From assembly GCA_037576195.1 (NCBI GenBank), contig CM075102.1, positions 49,410,745-49,474,744 on the forward strand: 64,000 nucleotides of DNA, given 5' to 3'. The position numbers were made by a program, and so were the translations under genes. The stretch is from Phytoseiulus persimilis. Taxonomy: Eukaryota > Arthropoda > Arachnida > Mesostigmata > Phytoseiidae. Below are positions 27,449-38,276 of this stretch, piece after piece. Position 1 is the first letter of the stretch. The number at the start of each line of letters is the position of its first letter. The notes under the pieces are model-generated. The model made no database searches. It was not told the DNA's origin and was given only the letters and a program-made list of their open reading frames with translations.

Positions 27449-27932
27449 TGAAACTTGTCAACCCGAAAGCATCGGGTCCATCGATGTTTCTAACGTTGTT
27501 TGTCATAATTTTTGTAGAGGTAGTGTAGGTATCCATCATTGACCTCGAAATCTGATCCCACGACTGCATGTGGATCACGATCCCCCCAGGATACATGGAA
27601 CGTCCTCTCTCAAAAATATTCCTCAGGGAACTTTTCGGGCTCGATGGAACCTCGCAGCGGAGGCGTCCGAGAGATGCACCTGAATTAGAGAGTTCATAGC
27701 TCCGAATCGCGAGTCAACCGTTAGACCTCACAAACTCATATTATGGAGGAGCAGTCGTGGTGGCTATTGTTGAGGACGGGATGCGTTTGGTCGCGTGTTT
27801 GTGGAACGGCGATATTTGAAAGAAAGAATCATGTACGTTCCGTGTGTGCGTCTGATGCTTGTCTCATTGAGAAGCGAGAGGCTTCGATGACATGGTGCCG
27901 CACTTCACTAACGCGTGAGAATATGCTCGTCA

Positions 27933-27938
27933 TATAAA
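27933..27938 (+). promoter_or_regulatory. TATA box of copy B
   Basis: TATAAA lies about 137 bp upstream of the copy B start codon, inside a block conserved with the copy A upstream region. Copy A has CACATC in the aligned position (about 25315-25323), so the TATA element is missing there. The expected start of transcription would be near 27963. Confidence 0.45.
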
Positions 27939-28074
27939 CGCGAGCTTCTCACATCGCCGGCAGCATTTGGACCTGGGGCAGCCATCAAACCCAACGGGAG
28001 ACTTCCCTCGACTGTTTACAACCACCGAGCAACTTCGTTCCGACTCTCTGTGCCGACAGTTTCAGCTGAGCACG

Positions 28075-29948
28075 ATGCATATCAACAGCGGTAGCAGGTT
28101 GCGATGCTGCACTTACATGCAACAGCTCCTCCTTGGGATTGTCCAAGGACGCCTCATTCTGGCCCTTCCGACGACGAACAACAACCACGACAGATGGATC
28201 GCCGGCCTGATCAGCATGCTGGTATGTAGACGACCTTTTCGCGTAATATTCCTTGAGGAAGGGCTTCCTGCAGCTATATGATGCAATCTAACTACACGGT
28301 CGAGTGGAGTAAATGGGGGAATGAACAGAATATTATTCTCCATCGGTTGTCTGCTTGCAGAACTCAGTCCTCAGCATCATCCTTCTGACACGCTGTAGGG
28401 CACAGCTCCATCCCGAGAAGGTAATCAGAAGCCTTGATATTCGAAACTTCAGATGTTTTCAGAATTTCACAATTTAGTTGTCTCGATGGAAGGATGGATG
28501 CTCAAAACCCATTTGGTGCAGGAGCTCACAATCCAATGTCCTTGGACGTAAACCTGCCTGTTCATGCTGTCCCTTGAACGAAGGCTCGTTTCCGTTGGGG
28601 AGATTCTGCGAATCCGATGCGTCGCGATCGAGTTCCCTCCTGGGGAAACCTGCAGATCGATCGTTCCCCGCCCTCAGAGAGTGCCTCTCAGAATAGGGTC
28701 GACATGATGACTGACATAATTCGATATTACTGTTCCCCCGAAAACGCCGCGCTCGCAGAGATTGGGGAGATGTCGATCCATGGATTCTCGTACGGTTCAA
28801 GCAGGCGGAAACCTGCGTGAGATCCCGATCCAGCAAGCAAAAGCATCATTCTGAGCGGAGCGCAGGTACGAACGCGCAACTGTCCGTGGCCGTCTAATCC
28901 GCGACCCTCTTCTTTCCAAGCGAACCCATGCACTCCGGCTGATAGGCATTGGATTCGTCGGGAACTTTTCGGCACTGTGCGCGCTATTGGTTTGGAACCG
29001 GCACGAGGAACTGAGCAGGATTCTGACTTTCAGAAGTAGAGGCACGCCTTTCAACGGTGAGCTGCGACAATCCAAACGGAAGATGATTTCAACGATCCAA
29101 TTATTATGTCACGGAGCCCTACGAGAACTTATTTCCAACCATCAATACAGCTCTTGCTGTCCTGTTCTACGTAACCGTGTACATCACTCTCATCCTGAGC
29201 ATCGCTTTCGCCTCCTACTCTATCATCGATGTGCCGGACATCCAACAGACGGGCGAGCAGCCCGACAAAGCAGAGCGTCACAAGAATATTCCCGACGAGG
29301 TCCCTGAAATCTCCATTCCCGACCCGCGCCGGAGGCGCAGTATCCTGACAGAGCCCTCTCTCGATACGTCCTCGAAGAATAATTCCAGAATGGAGGACTG
29401 GAAGAACCAGCGCAGGGCCTCCCGGAACCCGACCGCGCCGCGAGACATCACGACTCATTGGTTCGATGCGGAGCACGATGCACCCGAATCCGGAAGAGAC
29501 GGCGCACTCTGCCCAGATCGCCGGCCGAGATCGTGAGTATGCCCGCAGCCGAAAGTGGAAGGCTGAAGAATTCCTTGTCAACTCATCTGACTCACGGCTG
29601 TTCTGGATTCAGATCCATGACTCGAGGCAAGCTCGTCGAGGCAGTTTCAACCGCGAACCGTCCACCCACACCACCGCCGCCCCCAGCATTGGCCCCACTA
29701 ATATGGGCAGCGGGAACTAAACAGAGGGCCGATTCACTCATCAACCTACGGAGGGAGTAAGAAACCCCATATTTCTTCTTTTGCTTCTGAACTCAATTCG
29801 AGCTTTTGGTGTCGGAGCAAACCTTTTGCGAGGACGGACGAGTGTCCCTCGCCAGTTCTCGCAAAAAACTTCACGATACGTCTTTCTTCTTCGCAGCCTC
29901 GAGGAGGCCACCAGGACGTTCCCGAAGGCTCAGCGGGAGTACTCATAG
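28075..29948 (+). CDS. Putative multipass membrane protein, tandem copy B
   Basis: Placed exons: 28075-28221, 28361-28420, 28921-29056, 29151-29532, 29613-29756 and 29897-29948, with the same phases as copy A. ATG at 28075; stop TAG at 29946-29948. Hydrophobic segments lie in exons 1 and 2, in the 136-bp exon (LIGIGFVGNFSALCALLV) and at the start of the 382-bp exon (VLFYVTVYITLILSIAFASY). The tail is polar with a proline-rich motif (RPPTPPPPPALAPLIW) and ends in LEEATRTF, as in copy A. A middle exon should lie in 28421-28920; the frame leading into the donor at about 28864 contains a stop, so that exon is either delimited differently or broken. Function unknown. The conserved terminus across both copies argues that the protein was under selection at least until the duplication. 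Confidence 0.6.
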
Positions 29949-30714
29949 TGCGCAAAGCGAAGCCCACTCGCCCGGCGAGCATATCTCTCCCACGAAAATC
30001 TTTCCCACAACCATGATCTCCGCGAAATCGTTCGAGCTACACCCCGCAGGGACTTTGCACAGACGCACTTTCGTTAAATCGCAGAACTGTCAGCTAGGGC
30101 ATATCGCTCGTGCCTGTTTGGGAAAGACTATCGGAGCTCGCATTTGGGACAGGGAAGCCGACGGGAGAGCTCGAGATCCTGGACACTGTTCACCGTCGGT
30201 CAGATCGAAAGTTTGCATCAAACAATGAATGAAACACATCAATCTGAAAGGATCGCATGTCTCTTGCTGTATCAATCCAATTTTCCGAGGGAGCGGCGCA
30301 AGTCTCCATCGCTCAGCCTGAGACCGGATCCCGGACACCTATTCAGTGTCATGAATCATCGTTGTTTCAGGAGACCTGAGGGTTCCCCTCCAGGAAGTTT
30401 CTCAAGCTTGATCAATGGTCGCTTCGGTAGCGATTTGAGGCATGCTTTTGTAATATGAGAGCCCCTAGCTCGGGAATCGCGAGTTAACCCCCAGAGCTGC
30501 AACTTTCCCGGCGGAGAAACGGTGGTGATGGCTGCTGTTGCTGAGAGGAACGGACCGGTATGCGTTGAGCGCATTGCATTTATTGAACGGCGTCATCCGG
30601 GAAGAAGACTCGTGCACGTCTCCAAAAAGCCGTGTGTGCGCTCAATAACAAATATTCTGTGTTTGTGTCTCAAGTCTTTCAATTCAGACTCTTAGAAACC
30701 GAACGAGGTTCACG

Positions 30715-32027
30715 ATGGTGGATTTCCCTGTGACATCTCTGTGTAGTTTCCAAAATTTTCGTCGTGAAGAACGGAAGGTACCACAGCACTTCGGATTCTC
30801 ATGTGAATTCCGATTCGCTCCGTCCAATCAGATCATCTCCATTTTTACTGAACTCTTCCCCCAGATACTAGGATGGGCGAAGTACAGCTTGTGTTTCATC
30901 GATACAGCGATGCTATTAAATCTCCTCAGTGCGACCGGTGCGTTTTTAGAAGCAAAGCACATGTTCGACAACACACCCGAAGACAGACTCCGATTCGTCA
31001 TAACACTCAGCTTCGGAACAATGGTGAGAAGTAGCAACTGCTGCCGAGAAGGAGGAACCGACAAGCTTCAAGAGACCAAGTGAAGCAAAGCTGTACCAAG
31101 CGCTCGATTTCCTTCCAGTACGCCTCCGTCTTCTTCAGTTTCTTCCTGACCTACTGTTGTGTGAAAGATGCCGTAACCCTGATTCGACTGCGTCTGGCTT
31201 TGCTTTTGACGTCAGGTTTCACCAATTTCATCTTCCTCCTCACGATTTCAACGCTGATGATTTATTTTCGAGGGAAAACCCATTTCTTGAACGAGCTCGC
31301 CGTTGATGTGAACGAGAAGGCCGACATTGGTGGGTGTAGAGACCTCCCCAAGCTTGATGAGATTTGCGAGGCAATTGGGAGTGCCGCTCGCGAAATTTCC
31401 TTCCATCCTGTGTTTCCAGCTTGGATTTCCGTGCTCATGCTCTCCGCGAGCGCGGTATTCGTCTCCTTGCTCGCGGGAGTTTCGGCCCTGTGCTTCCTGC
31501 AGAGTTTCGAGAAGGTTTCCTCTACTCTGAACCCCTTCAGCTCGTATATCAACGTCAGTCCCGAATCACCCTACTCTACCTACTGGAAACCCTCAAGGTG
31601 GGCGCTCGAACCGGCATCCAGCTCAGCTCCCACTGATTACCTAAAGTTGGACGCAACGAGTCGAAGAGGGAATATCGTGGGCATCCGTTCACATATTTCG
31701 TTCTCGCGGCGATTCCAGGAGATTCCCGAACCAAGGGGACTTCCCTCGCTCCCCGTTTCAGGATCTGTATCCGCATCGGGCTCTGATAGCTGCGAGCCCG
31801 CGCTCGAAGAAAACTTCTCCTCGACACCACGCTTTCATTCAGGAGTGAGACCGATCCGCGATTTCTCTCGAATGTTTCTCGCGGCGGAATTCCTACGAGT
31901 TCCCCACTGTTTGCGGATAGGAGCATTCATTGCTCTCGAATCGTTTCAGACTCAAGACAACCCTTCCGCACCGGAGCGACCAACAGAAGACGGTGCTGTG
32001 ATATCAAACTTAGCCAGCCGGAAGTAG
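30715..32027 (+). CDS. Putative four-pass membrane protein (gene C)
   Basis: Predicted exons: 30715-30777, 30865-31023, 31119-31329, 31420-31844 and 31950-32027, giving 311 residues. ATG at 30715. Four hydrophobic segments are seen: about residues 28-50 (YSLCFIDTAMLLNLLSATGA), 75-92 (YASVFFSFFLTYCCV), 99-123 (LALLLTSGFTNFIFLLTIST) and 145-171 (WISVLMLSASAVFVSLLAGV). A serine- and proline-rich tail of about 140 residues follows. The last two introns (90 and 105 bp) are multiples of three without stops, so the genomic frame 31080-32027 reads through; splice sites (GTGGGT/TTTCCAG and GTGAGA/GTTTCAG) support removal. Topology and tail resemble copies A and B, but there is no clear residue similarity, so common origin is only a guess. 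It sits head-to-tail behind the duplication. Function not recognised. Confidence 0.6.
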
Positions 32028-32114
32028 TCTACGGGATGCCTGCTACTTTAAGATTGGCAACACGTAACGAATTCAATGATCAACAACAGTTGAGACGGAT
32101 CGACGCAAAGTTTC

Positions 32115-32120
32115 AATAAA
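32115..32120 (+). terminator. Poly(A) signal of gene C
   Basis: AATAAA 88 bases after the gene C stop. It faces the NAGK poly(A) signal on the other strand, about 40 bp away. Confidence 0.75.
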
Positions 32121-32159
32121 AACAATTTCTATTCTGCATTTTTAGTATGGAATGAGTGA

Positions 32160-32165
32160 TTTATT
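32160..32165 (-). terminator. Poly(A) signal of NAGK
   Basis: TTTATT on the plus strand, AATAAA on the minus strand, about 110 bases after the NAGK stop. Confidence 0.75.
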
Positions 32166-32274
32166 TTTTCGCTGAGTTTATACCCCCAGCTCAATTCCAG
32201 AGGGCTAGTCTCATCATTCCCGAGTCTTTCCACTTGTCAAAAGGGCAAATGTAGTATCGTTCGTTCACCGCAGA

Positions 32275-33860
32275 TCAGACTTCTCCATTTGAACCTGTCT
32301 CTGAATAATGGAAGAGAACTTTGGAGTTCTGCGAGAATTTCATGGGAATCTTCGAGCCAGCGACAGATGAGGCGTGGTAGGCAGCCCCGATCGCAGCACT
32401 CACGGTCGGTTGTACACAAGTGTATTCAGGCACGATTCCCCTCAGAATTTCAACGAATCCGTCTTTCATCAGATCCCAGGAAAAAAATAGGGATCCCACG
32501 CACACGATTGCAAGACCTCCTTCACTTTCGTGAAATGTTTTGGAGATGGACTTGTTCACCGCTCTCACGTGTTTGGCCAGATCGACTCCGATATCTTTGA
32601 ACAGTGATTCACAGAGAGCATCACCACACCTCGCTCCATCCGCGATTTTTTTCGCGAGCTGCGCAATGAATGACTTTTTGAAATTCGAATATAAGTGAGG
32701 CAACAGTTCCAGTGTGCTTTTCACATTGAAGTGCTTGTACACGATGCTGCGAAGCAGTGTGATGTCCAATTCACTTTTCTTGAAATCATCGTCATCATCA
32801 ACGAGAATTTTCATGGCCCGCTGAGAGATCATGTATCCAGAACCTTCGTCGCCGATGAGGTGTCCCCAGCCGCCGCAGCGTGCAGAAGTTCCATCCGGAT
32901 TGAGGAGGAAGCAGTTAGATCCCGTGCCTGATATGAGAACGAGCCCCCCGTCCGGAGTGACTGTACGTATGGAGCCGATGACGTCGCTGGCTACAGTGAC
33001 ATTGCCTGTAAAACGGAAACGCTTCTGGTCAGGGATGTGTGTTCTCGACAACCAAGAGCAGAGGGTACTCAGCATCTGGTCAGCGTTCCGGAACGGTCAT
33101 TTTTTGTCCGCTCCACCAAGAAGCTACCGCTAATATCGCGTAGCTTCGCTTTCGGCAGCAGCTGCACCGAGCTCTAACCAACGAGACAAAAATATCGATC
33201 CGCGATAAGGAATGAGCCTGTTGATATTCAAACTCGGAAGGGTCCATCACCACAGCGAAGGGGGTGGCACGCCCCACGTTTTTTTGAAGGCGCTCGCAAA
33301 ATGTTCTACTCTTTGCTGTGTGTTGCTCTAACCTGGTTGCAGCAACCACCCCTGGCTCAACGAAGAAAACGAGCGAATTCCACCACAAACTGAGTCCTGG
33401 CGACTATCGGTCTAGATCTGGATAATTGACGGGTTTCAACCACAGCATTACTCCATCATCCGTGTCTATCGCAGCCAGCAACCGATTCCGAATGATTCAA
33501 CCGTCGACGAATCAGCATAGCGGAATTAGAACGTGGATTGGCCCAGCGAGATATAAACTCACCACAAATATTCGGGTTCTTCTCGAGAAACTTTTCCTCG
33601 AGCTTGCGGTTCGCTTCCTCATCTTCGCACCCACTCAGACACAAGCCGATTGAGATGATCTTGAAAGTTGTCTCATCAGTTGCCGATGTTCGACGAAGTT
33701 CATGGAGATGATTTTTGATCCGCTCGAACACAACATCCACACCATCGAGAAGGTAGTTGAGGGACGGCCCGACAGCTTCGGCCAGTATCGTACCATCGTC
33801 TTTGACTAGAACAGATTTTGACACAGAAGCTCCTCCCTCAATGCCGACGAAACCTTGCAT
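32275..33860 (-). CDS. NAGK: N-acetyl-D-glucosamine kinase
   Basis: Phosphorylates GlcNAc to GlcNAc-6-phosphate with ATP in the cytosol, salvaging amino sugars from glycoprotein breakdown. Two exons on the minus strand: 33563-33860 and 32275-33005, joined in phase 1 (donor GTGAGT, acceptor TTTTACAG, intron 557 bp). The product is 342 residues, the size of the animal enzyme (about 344). Visible motifs in order: N-terminal phosphate loop GIEGGASVSKSVLV; catalytic-region aspartate in ASDVIGS; nucleotide/sugar motif VLISGTGSNCFLLNPDG; the CGGWGHLIGDEGSGY signature; and a C-terminal GAAYHASS segment. It belongs to the BadF/BadG/BcrA/BcrD ATPase (sugar-kinase/HSP70 fold) family. The start is the ATG at 33860 (MQGFVGIEGG). 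The gene is tail to tail with gene C and divergent from gene D. Confidence 0.95.
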
Positions 33861-34423
33861 TGTCACACTTCCTGTGGGCTCACGAACTGACTCTTCAATT
33901 CACGCGATCGGGTGAAAGCTATCCCGCCTCGACTTGGTGCGTAGACGATTGTGACCTTGATAAGTTATCCTAAATTCCCACTTCGATCGTCATTTGCGCT
34001 CGGTGTTAACCCTTCCACGACAGAATGCTCGACACGAACACTAACGAGCCGACAACAACCGATTCCAGCAGCCTCCTGATAGCCTGGAAGAAAAGCGAAC
34101 ATTGAGTTCGTGGAGAGGGAGAGTTCTTTGGGAGGACAATGATACGGAGCTCGGTCAGTTGACGGGTTCAGTGCGTTGAGCGCGGAGCAGTCCAACGGAA
34201 TCCCTTCAAGCTTTAAAAGCGAGGGAACACATGCTCGAAAACCCCGTCGATGCTCCAACTGAATCGAGTGAAACGAGCATAGAGCGAATTTGCACAATAT
34301 CAAAGGTAGAAAACATCAACTTCAAGACGATGTCGGATGTTTGCCTAGAGACTAGTCACGACAGGTTTTTCACGTTTCCGTGACAGGTTATACACTCCGA
34401 CAATAACTATCTGGGGTCCGCAC
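33861..34423. promoter_or_regulatory. Shared upstream region of NAGK (minus) and gene D (plus)
   Basis: A 563-bp spacer separates two divergent start codons. I see no TATA box at a convincing distance on either side, so any bidirectional promoter would be TATA-less. Inferred from gene orientation only. Confidence 0.35.
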
Positions 34424-35265
34424 ATGCGTATACATATGTCTACGGGAAAGCTCGTATCCAGAGAAACGCTTCGTCGGTCAAACAGACTCACCCAGCTGGA
34501 CCCTCTCAAATTCATTCACCGGCTGTCAACCACTCCTACGAGCAGAAAACATGTTTTCGGAGCAGCCGGAGCTTCAGCTGATGTTGCTCTCAGCCGGGGT
34601 GAAGGGCTGCTACTCTCTCCACCCGACGCAGGCCCCAGTAGCGCTTAGCTCCAACCGGCGTTCCGTTTCACACCCGATGACACCAACGGTTGACAGCGCG
34701 TTCTAATTGGAACCACCAATCAGGGATCAATGTCCCGGCACCTGATCCTCGACGCTTGCGAGTGACGCTCGCCGACACCAAGAGGGAGAGGCCGATCGCC
34801 GAAGCTGCGAATGGCAATCCATTCTTCCGTGCTGGGGAATCAGCTGCAGAACGCTCTGGCGACTCTCCTTCTCGAAGCTTGCGAATGGATTCTCATGAGG
34901 CTCTGGGATCTGGCGGTCAAGCTTCACGATACGGCCGAGGTCTATTTAACAGTCACTGTTACGGGAAAAGTGACTCATTGGCAGCCTCTGATCAAAATTC
35001 AGTCGCTTCCAGCCTCGAGCATGTTATAAACATTCTTGAGGTACCAGAGAGGAAGTTGTGGGAGCCACAGTACTAGCCCGTCGATAACTATCCATGCCAT
35101 TTCCCTCGGCAGGGCTTCCTCTCGAGCCCTCCATCGATGAGCGAGGCAAATCCACATACGAATGCATCCGAAGCACAGATCCGGTTTGAGATAGCTCACA
35201 AGAAACGATTGATGAGAAAAACTGCTCCGAACGCGAGCCAGCGACCTGCAGCAAAGGCTTCATAG
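34424..35265 (+). CDS. Unknown three-exon gene (gene D)
   Basis: Predicted exons: 34424-34598, 34724-35040 and 35113-35265. Junction 1 is phase 1 (donor GTGAAG, acceptor CCAATCAG); junction 2 is phase 0 (donor GTACCA, acceptor CCTCGGCAG). The joined frame gives 214 residues, or 210 if the in-frame ATG at 34436 (MSTGKLVSRE) is used. The product is hydrophilic and rich in S, R, A and E, with no membrane segment or signal peptide, and has a basic C-terminus (HKKRLMRKTAPNASQRPAAK). Three consecutive phase-compatible junctions with protein-like composition support a real gene, but I know no family match. It is divergent from NAGK and convergent with STT3A. A possible AATAAA at 35701-35706 would make the two 3' ends overlap. 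Confidence 0.5.
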
Positions 35266-35647
35266 AGCAGAAGTGAGAAACGAAATCTGATACACATGGT
35301 TGGAGAATGATATAATACTCCAGCCCGCTTGGGACCATTCGAAAATGCTGAACAGACGGCGTTGATTGCCTGGAGCATGAGTTCTTTTTTTTTTTCAATA
35401 GCAGCGCGTCTGGATCAGAATGTAGGAGTTGTCAGTTCTCGCACGCGCTCCTTTCATTTGAGTGGCGTTAATTCACCAAGCAGGGACATCGGCGCCTATT
35501 CTGCAAGTTGATCAGTCGAGCCGCGCTCGGAATTCGACGTTCGTCAGCCTACGAATCGCTCTCATTTTTCAGAGGGCTTCTCCGATGGGAATAAGTTGCA
35601 GCTGAATCCTGGGGCGCGTAAACGCTCCTCCTCCTCATCTCGAGGAC

Positions 35648-35653
35648 TTTATT
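35648..35653 (-). terminator. Poly(A) signal of STT3A
   Basis: AATAAA on the minus strand, about 150 bases past the STT3A stop codon. Confidence 0.65.
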
Positions 35654-35801
35654 GAACATGAAATTAGGGTCTCAGCTTATCTAGTCATTATCTAAGCATA
35701 AATAAATGTTATGACGTTTTGAGATCTCTGCCGTCTCTCCGTTCGCGAGTCCTTCTTCGCAATATTTTTACATTTGTTCATAACTATGGACAGGGATGCG
35801 A

Positions 35802-38069
35802 TCATCGTACACCGCGGTTGGGTGGATCTTTGACTTTGTAGATCCGAACGAGCCAATGCTCTGTTGTGTAGGCCTCTTCTAGAACCTCAAGCTTGAAGTT
35901 CTTGTTGCCGATCTCAGCGTTCCGAACCCGATCGTAACCCGCCGGCTTGTCGCCTTCCGTGTAGACTTGTCCGAAACGATAGTAGCACAGTTTATACATT
36001 AGGCAGTTGAGGAGAGTCGGCGAACCTTCCTTGTCAACGCGGAATTCACCGGACGGTGTGTAGTAATCGTGCTCTTTAATATGTTTTCCTTTTTCCGTCG
36101 AGCCCCCGATGCGGACCATCCACAGGAATTTGTTTATGTCATCGGAACTGTAACCAGAGAGGCCACCAAAAATCACGAGCACGTAGTCAACGTCCATTTC
36201 TCGCATGATTTCGTAGGCGGTGTGCTCGTCCGATGCCATTGCCTGACCGACCCTGGATATGTGAGTGTTATTCCAAGTATTGTTATCCACAAGAATTGTT
36301 CGGTTCGCCATCGCCGTTATCTGATAGCCATAGTCCCACCAGGACATAATTTTCGAGTCGTCGGGTGTGTTTTGCCGCAACCAGTAGTAGGCCTCTCGGA
36401 AATCGTCGAAGATGATACGTGATCCGTCGTGCGCACGAGCAGAGAGCACGATTGAAGGACTAGAGTATGCTTCCGAGGTCACCCAGGTACAATGGAGGGC
36501 GTAGATCACCATGAACAGAATCATAATCATTATGAAGGCTTGTCCTATCTTCTCCTTGGGCAGACCGTTGCTGTTTTCATCTGGAAAGAACGCGAGCTCG
36601 ATGAGCACTTGTTCCATCTGTAGTAGTCGATCGATCGGGTGACGATGGAGTTGAACGAAATCGTGGAACTCTTGAAATTGTCCCAAAAAGTACTCACGTT
36701 TTTTTTGTTTCTTCTCGCCTTTGCTGCACATCATTTTGGTGTAGTTGACGAGCATGTTCGACATTCCGATCCCCCCGAGGATGCACATGACCGGAGCCAA
36801 GACGAGCATCAGACGGACCATGACGCCAGCGAAATATATCGATGTTACGCCGTAAAGGATGATGAAGATGTTTGCGTCCGTCAGCTTTTTGAAGCAGAAA
36901 TACATCCCGACAGGGAATAAGAAGCATAGGAGTTGCAAATCGAAGTAGAATGAAGACCACGCAGTCGGTTGATGTTCGGATACCGACGCGATGATGGGGA
37001 TGTTGTTCTTCGCGTAGGAAGGATCCAACAGCGAGTAGAAACGACCCGTCCATGGGGCGATTTTGCCGAAAGCGGTCGCTACGATCACTCCCGTTCCTGC
37101 CGTGGCCGCCGCAAGGAGAATCACAGCTCGGAACAGTATTTCGAAGTGTTCTTTACTCAGCTTTGAGTGGAGGTACTCATGAAAAGCGTACAGCTGACAC
37201 AGTCCGAAAACGCCGAGGGCGGCCATGTGCTCAGAGGATTGGACGGGTTGGAAGCCGACGAACGGTATCTGCATCGAAAGCAGGGTGCCCAGACAGTACA
37301 CGATCGAGTACGCCGTGTAAATACGGTGGCTGAACCTCCCAGTGGCCATGAGGGTCAGCACGTGTAGTGGTATCAGATTTATTAGGAAAACGTAGCCCCC
37401 CCAAGACGACACCATGTAGAAATAAGCGATCGCGCACGTGGCGGCTGTCAGCACGGAGCCAGTCTTGACAGACTTCACCCACAAGTAATAGGTGAGCAAC
37501 ATACAGAAAATCGCAATGCCTTCGTTATCGTACGAGCCGGCGACAGACCGCGAAATGTATCCTGGCACGATGGAGATCATGGCAGCAGCTACGAGACCGC
37601 TGCTCGTATTGGCCAGTTCGCGAGTCAGAAGATACGTCACAATCGTTGTCAGCGATGAGAACGCCGGCGCGAGGAACACGCATACATTGCGCACGTCTAT
37701 GGTTATGTTCAGAGCGTTTGCAACGTGATAAATCACTGCTGACGTCACCATCAATCCGGGATAGATAGTTCCGCCGATGATCCGACCCAGGGGGTACCAA
37801 GCTCGATCGTCGAACCAGTTGTGGAACGCGTAGAATCCGTTGTCCGAGAGGAACTGCGTTGTTCGGTAGTTGAAATACGGATCGAATTCATGAATCACAC
37901 TTTCGAAACGGAGAACACTGAACAATCTGCAAGAGAACGACAAGATACACGCGATGGATAGAATGACTAGTTTCAACACCGCTTCTTGCTTGTCAGCGTT
38001 CATTCGAGTCCACCAGAAATGGCGTTTGAGCTCCAACGGGCTGGTCGCATGCCCGTTGGCGGTTCCCAT
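35802..38069 (-). CDS. STT3A: Oligosaccharyltransferase catalytic subunit STT3A
   Basis: Multipass ER enzyme that transfers the lipid-linked glycan to asparagine in N-X-S/T sites, in the translocon-bound OST complex. Two coding exons on the minus strand: 36698-38069 and 35802-36580. The 117-bp intron (36581-36697; donor GTGAGT, acceptor GTTCTTTCCAG) is a multiple of three and free of stops, so the genomic frame reads through and would add 39 false residues. The spliced product is 716 residues, near the human STT3A size (about 705). Motifs in order: first luminal acidic motif [14 protein letters not shown] (D63), [26 protein letters not shown], the acceptor-binding SWWDYGYQ, the glycosylated [10 protein letters not shown], and terminal [18 protein letters not shown]. 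Residues such as [14 protein letters not shown] and [17 protein letters not shown] match STT3A rather than STT3B. I use the ATG at 38069 (good context, AAAGATGG); the upstream open frame has no ATG. Confidence 0.95.
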   Translation of the reverse strand: MGTANGHATSPLELKRHFWWTRMNADKQEAVLKLVILSIACILSFSCRLFSVLRFESVIHEFDPYFNYRTTQFLSDNGFYAFHNWFDDRAWYPLGRIIGGTIYPGLMVTSAVIYHVANALNITIDVRNVCVFLAPAFSSLTTIVTYLLTRELANTSSGLVAAAMISIVPGYISRSVAGSYDNEGIAIFCMLLTYYLWVKSVKTGSVLTAATCAIAYFYMVSSWGGYVFLINLIPLHVLTLMATGRFSHRIYTAYSIVYCLGTLLSMQIPFVGFQPVQSSEHMAALGVFGLCQLYAFHEYLHSKLSKEHFEILFRAVILLAAATAGTGVIVATAFGKIAPWTGRFYSLLDPSYAKNNIPIIASVSEHQPTAWSSFYFDLQLLCFLFPVGMYFCFKKLTDANIFIILYGVTSIYFAGVMVRLMLVLAPVMCILGGIGMSNMLVNYTKMMCSKGEKKQKKREYFLGQFQEFHDFVQLHRHPIDRLLQMEQVLIELAFFPDENSNGLPKEKIGQAFIMIMILFMVIYALHCTWVTSEAYSSPSIVLSARAHDGSRIIFDDFREAYYWLRQNTPDDSKIMSWWDYGYQITAMANRTILVDNNTWNNTHISRVGQAMASDEHTAYEIMREMDVDYVLVIFGGLSGYSSDDINKFLWMVRIGGSTEKGKHIKEHDYYTPSGEFRVDKEGSPTLLNCLMYKLCYYRFGQVYTEGDKPAGYDRVRNAEIGNKNFKLEVLEEAYTTEHWLVRIYKVKDPPNRGVR

Positions 38070-38276
38070 CTTTCCTCCGACAACAGGAAGCCGGATGCTT
38101 GCAAAGACGTTGAGGAACAAGCTCGCACGCTCGATGGTTCGCCGGCCTGCTAGCAGCAATCGAAACTCTTTCGCTCGATGTTCTCCGGAGTTGGCGGCTG
38201 CAGCGTGTCCCTTTGTTGCCAAAACAAGCAAACATGAGCGCTCCTCTCCTCTGCGTGTTGACTACCTGATGGTGGG

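Larger units (their letters stand above)
25265..30650 (+). repeat. Tandem duplication, two units of about 2.6-2.8 kb
   Basis: Unit 1 (about 25265-27850) and unit 2 (about 27860-30650) align over their whole length. The putative promoter block (25265-25400 against 27880-28020), every recognised exon with the same intron phases, and the 3' flank (27360-27850 against 30120-30650) all match. Exon lengths are conserved (exon 4 is 136 bp in both, exon 6 is 144 bp in both), while introns have diverged. The copies are clearly not recent. The exact ends are estimated by eye. Confidence 0.85.

Noticed and set aside
33080-33388. 102-codon minus-strand frame in the NAGK intron
   Set aside because: No similarity to the kinase; the flanking exons join directly in phase 1 and give the full family length.
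36069-37728. Several plus-strand frames over STT3A
   Set aside because: Mirror frames of the strongly conserved minus-strand STT3A coding sequence.
35802-38231. STT3B assignment, and a start at the far 5' end of the open frame
   Set aside because: Diagnostic stretches match STT3A. The first 54 codons of the open frame begin with TTG, and the first ATG with good context is at 38069.
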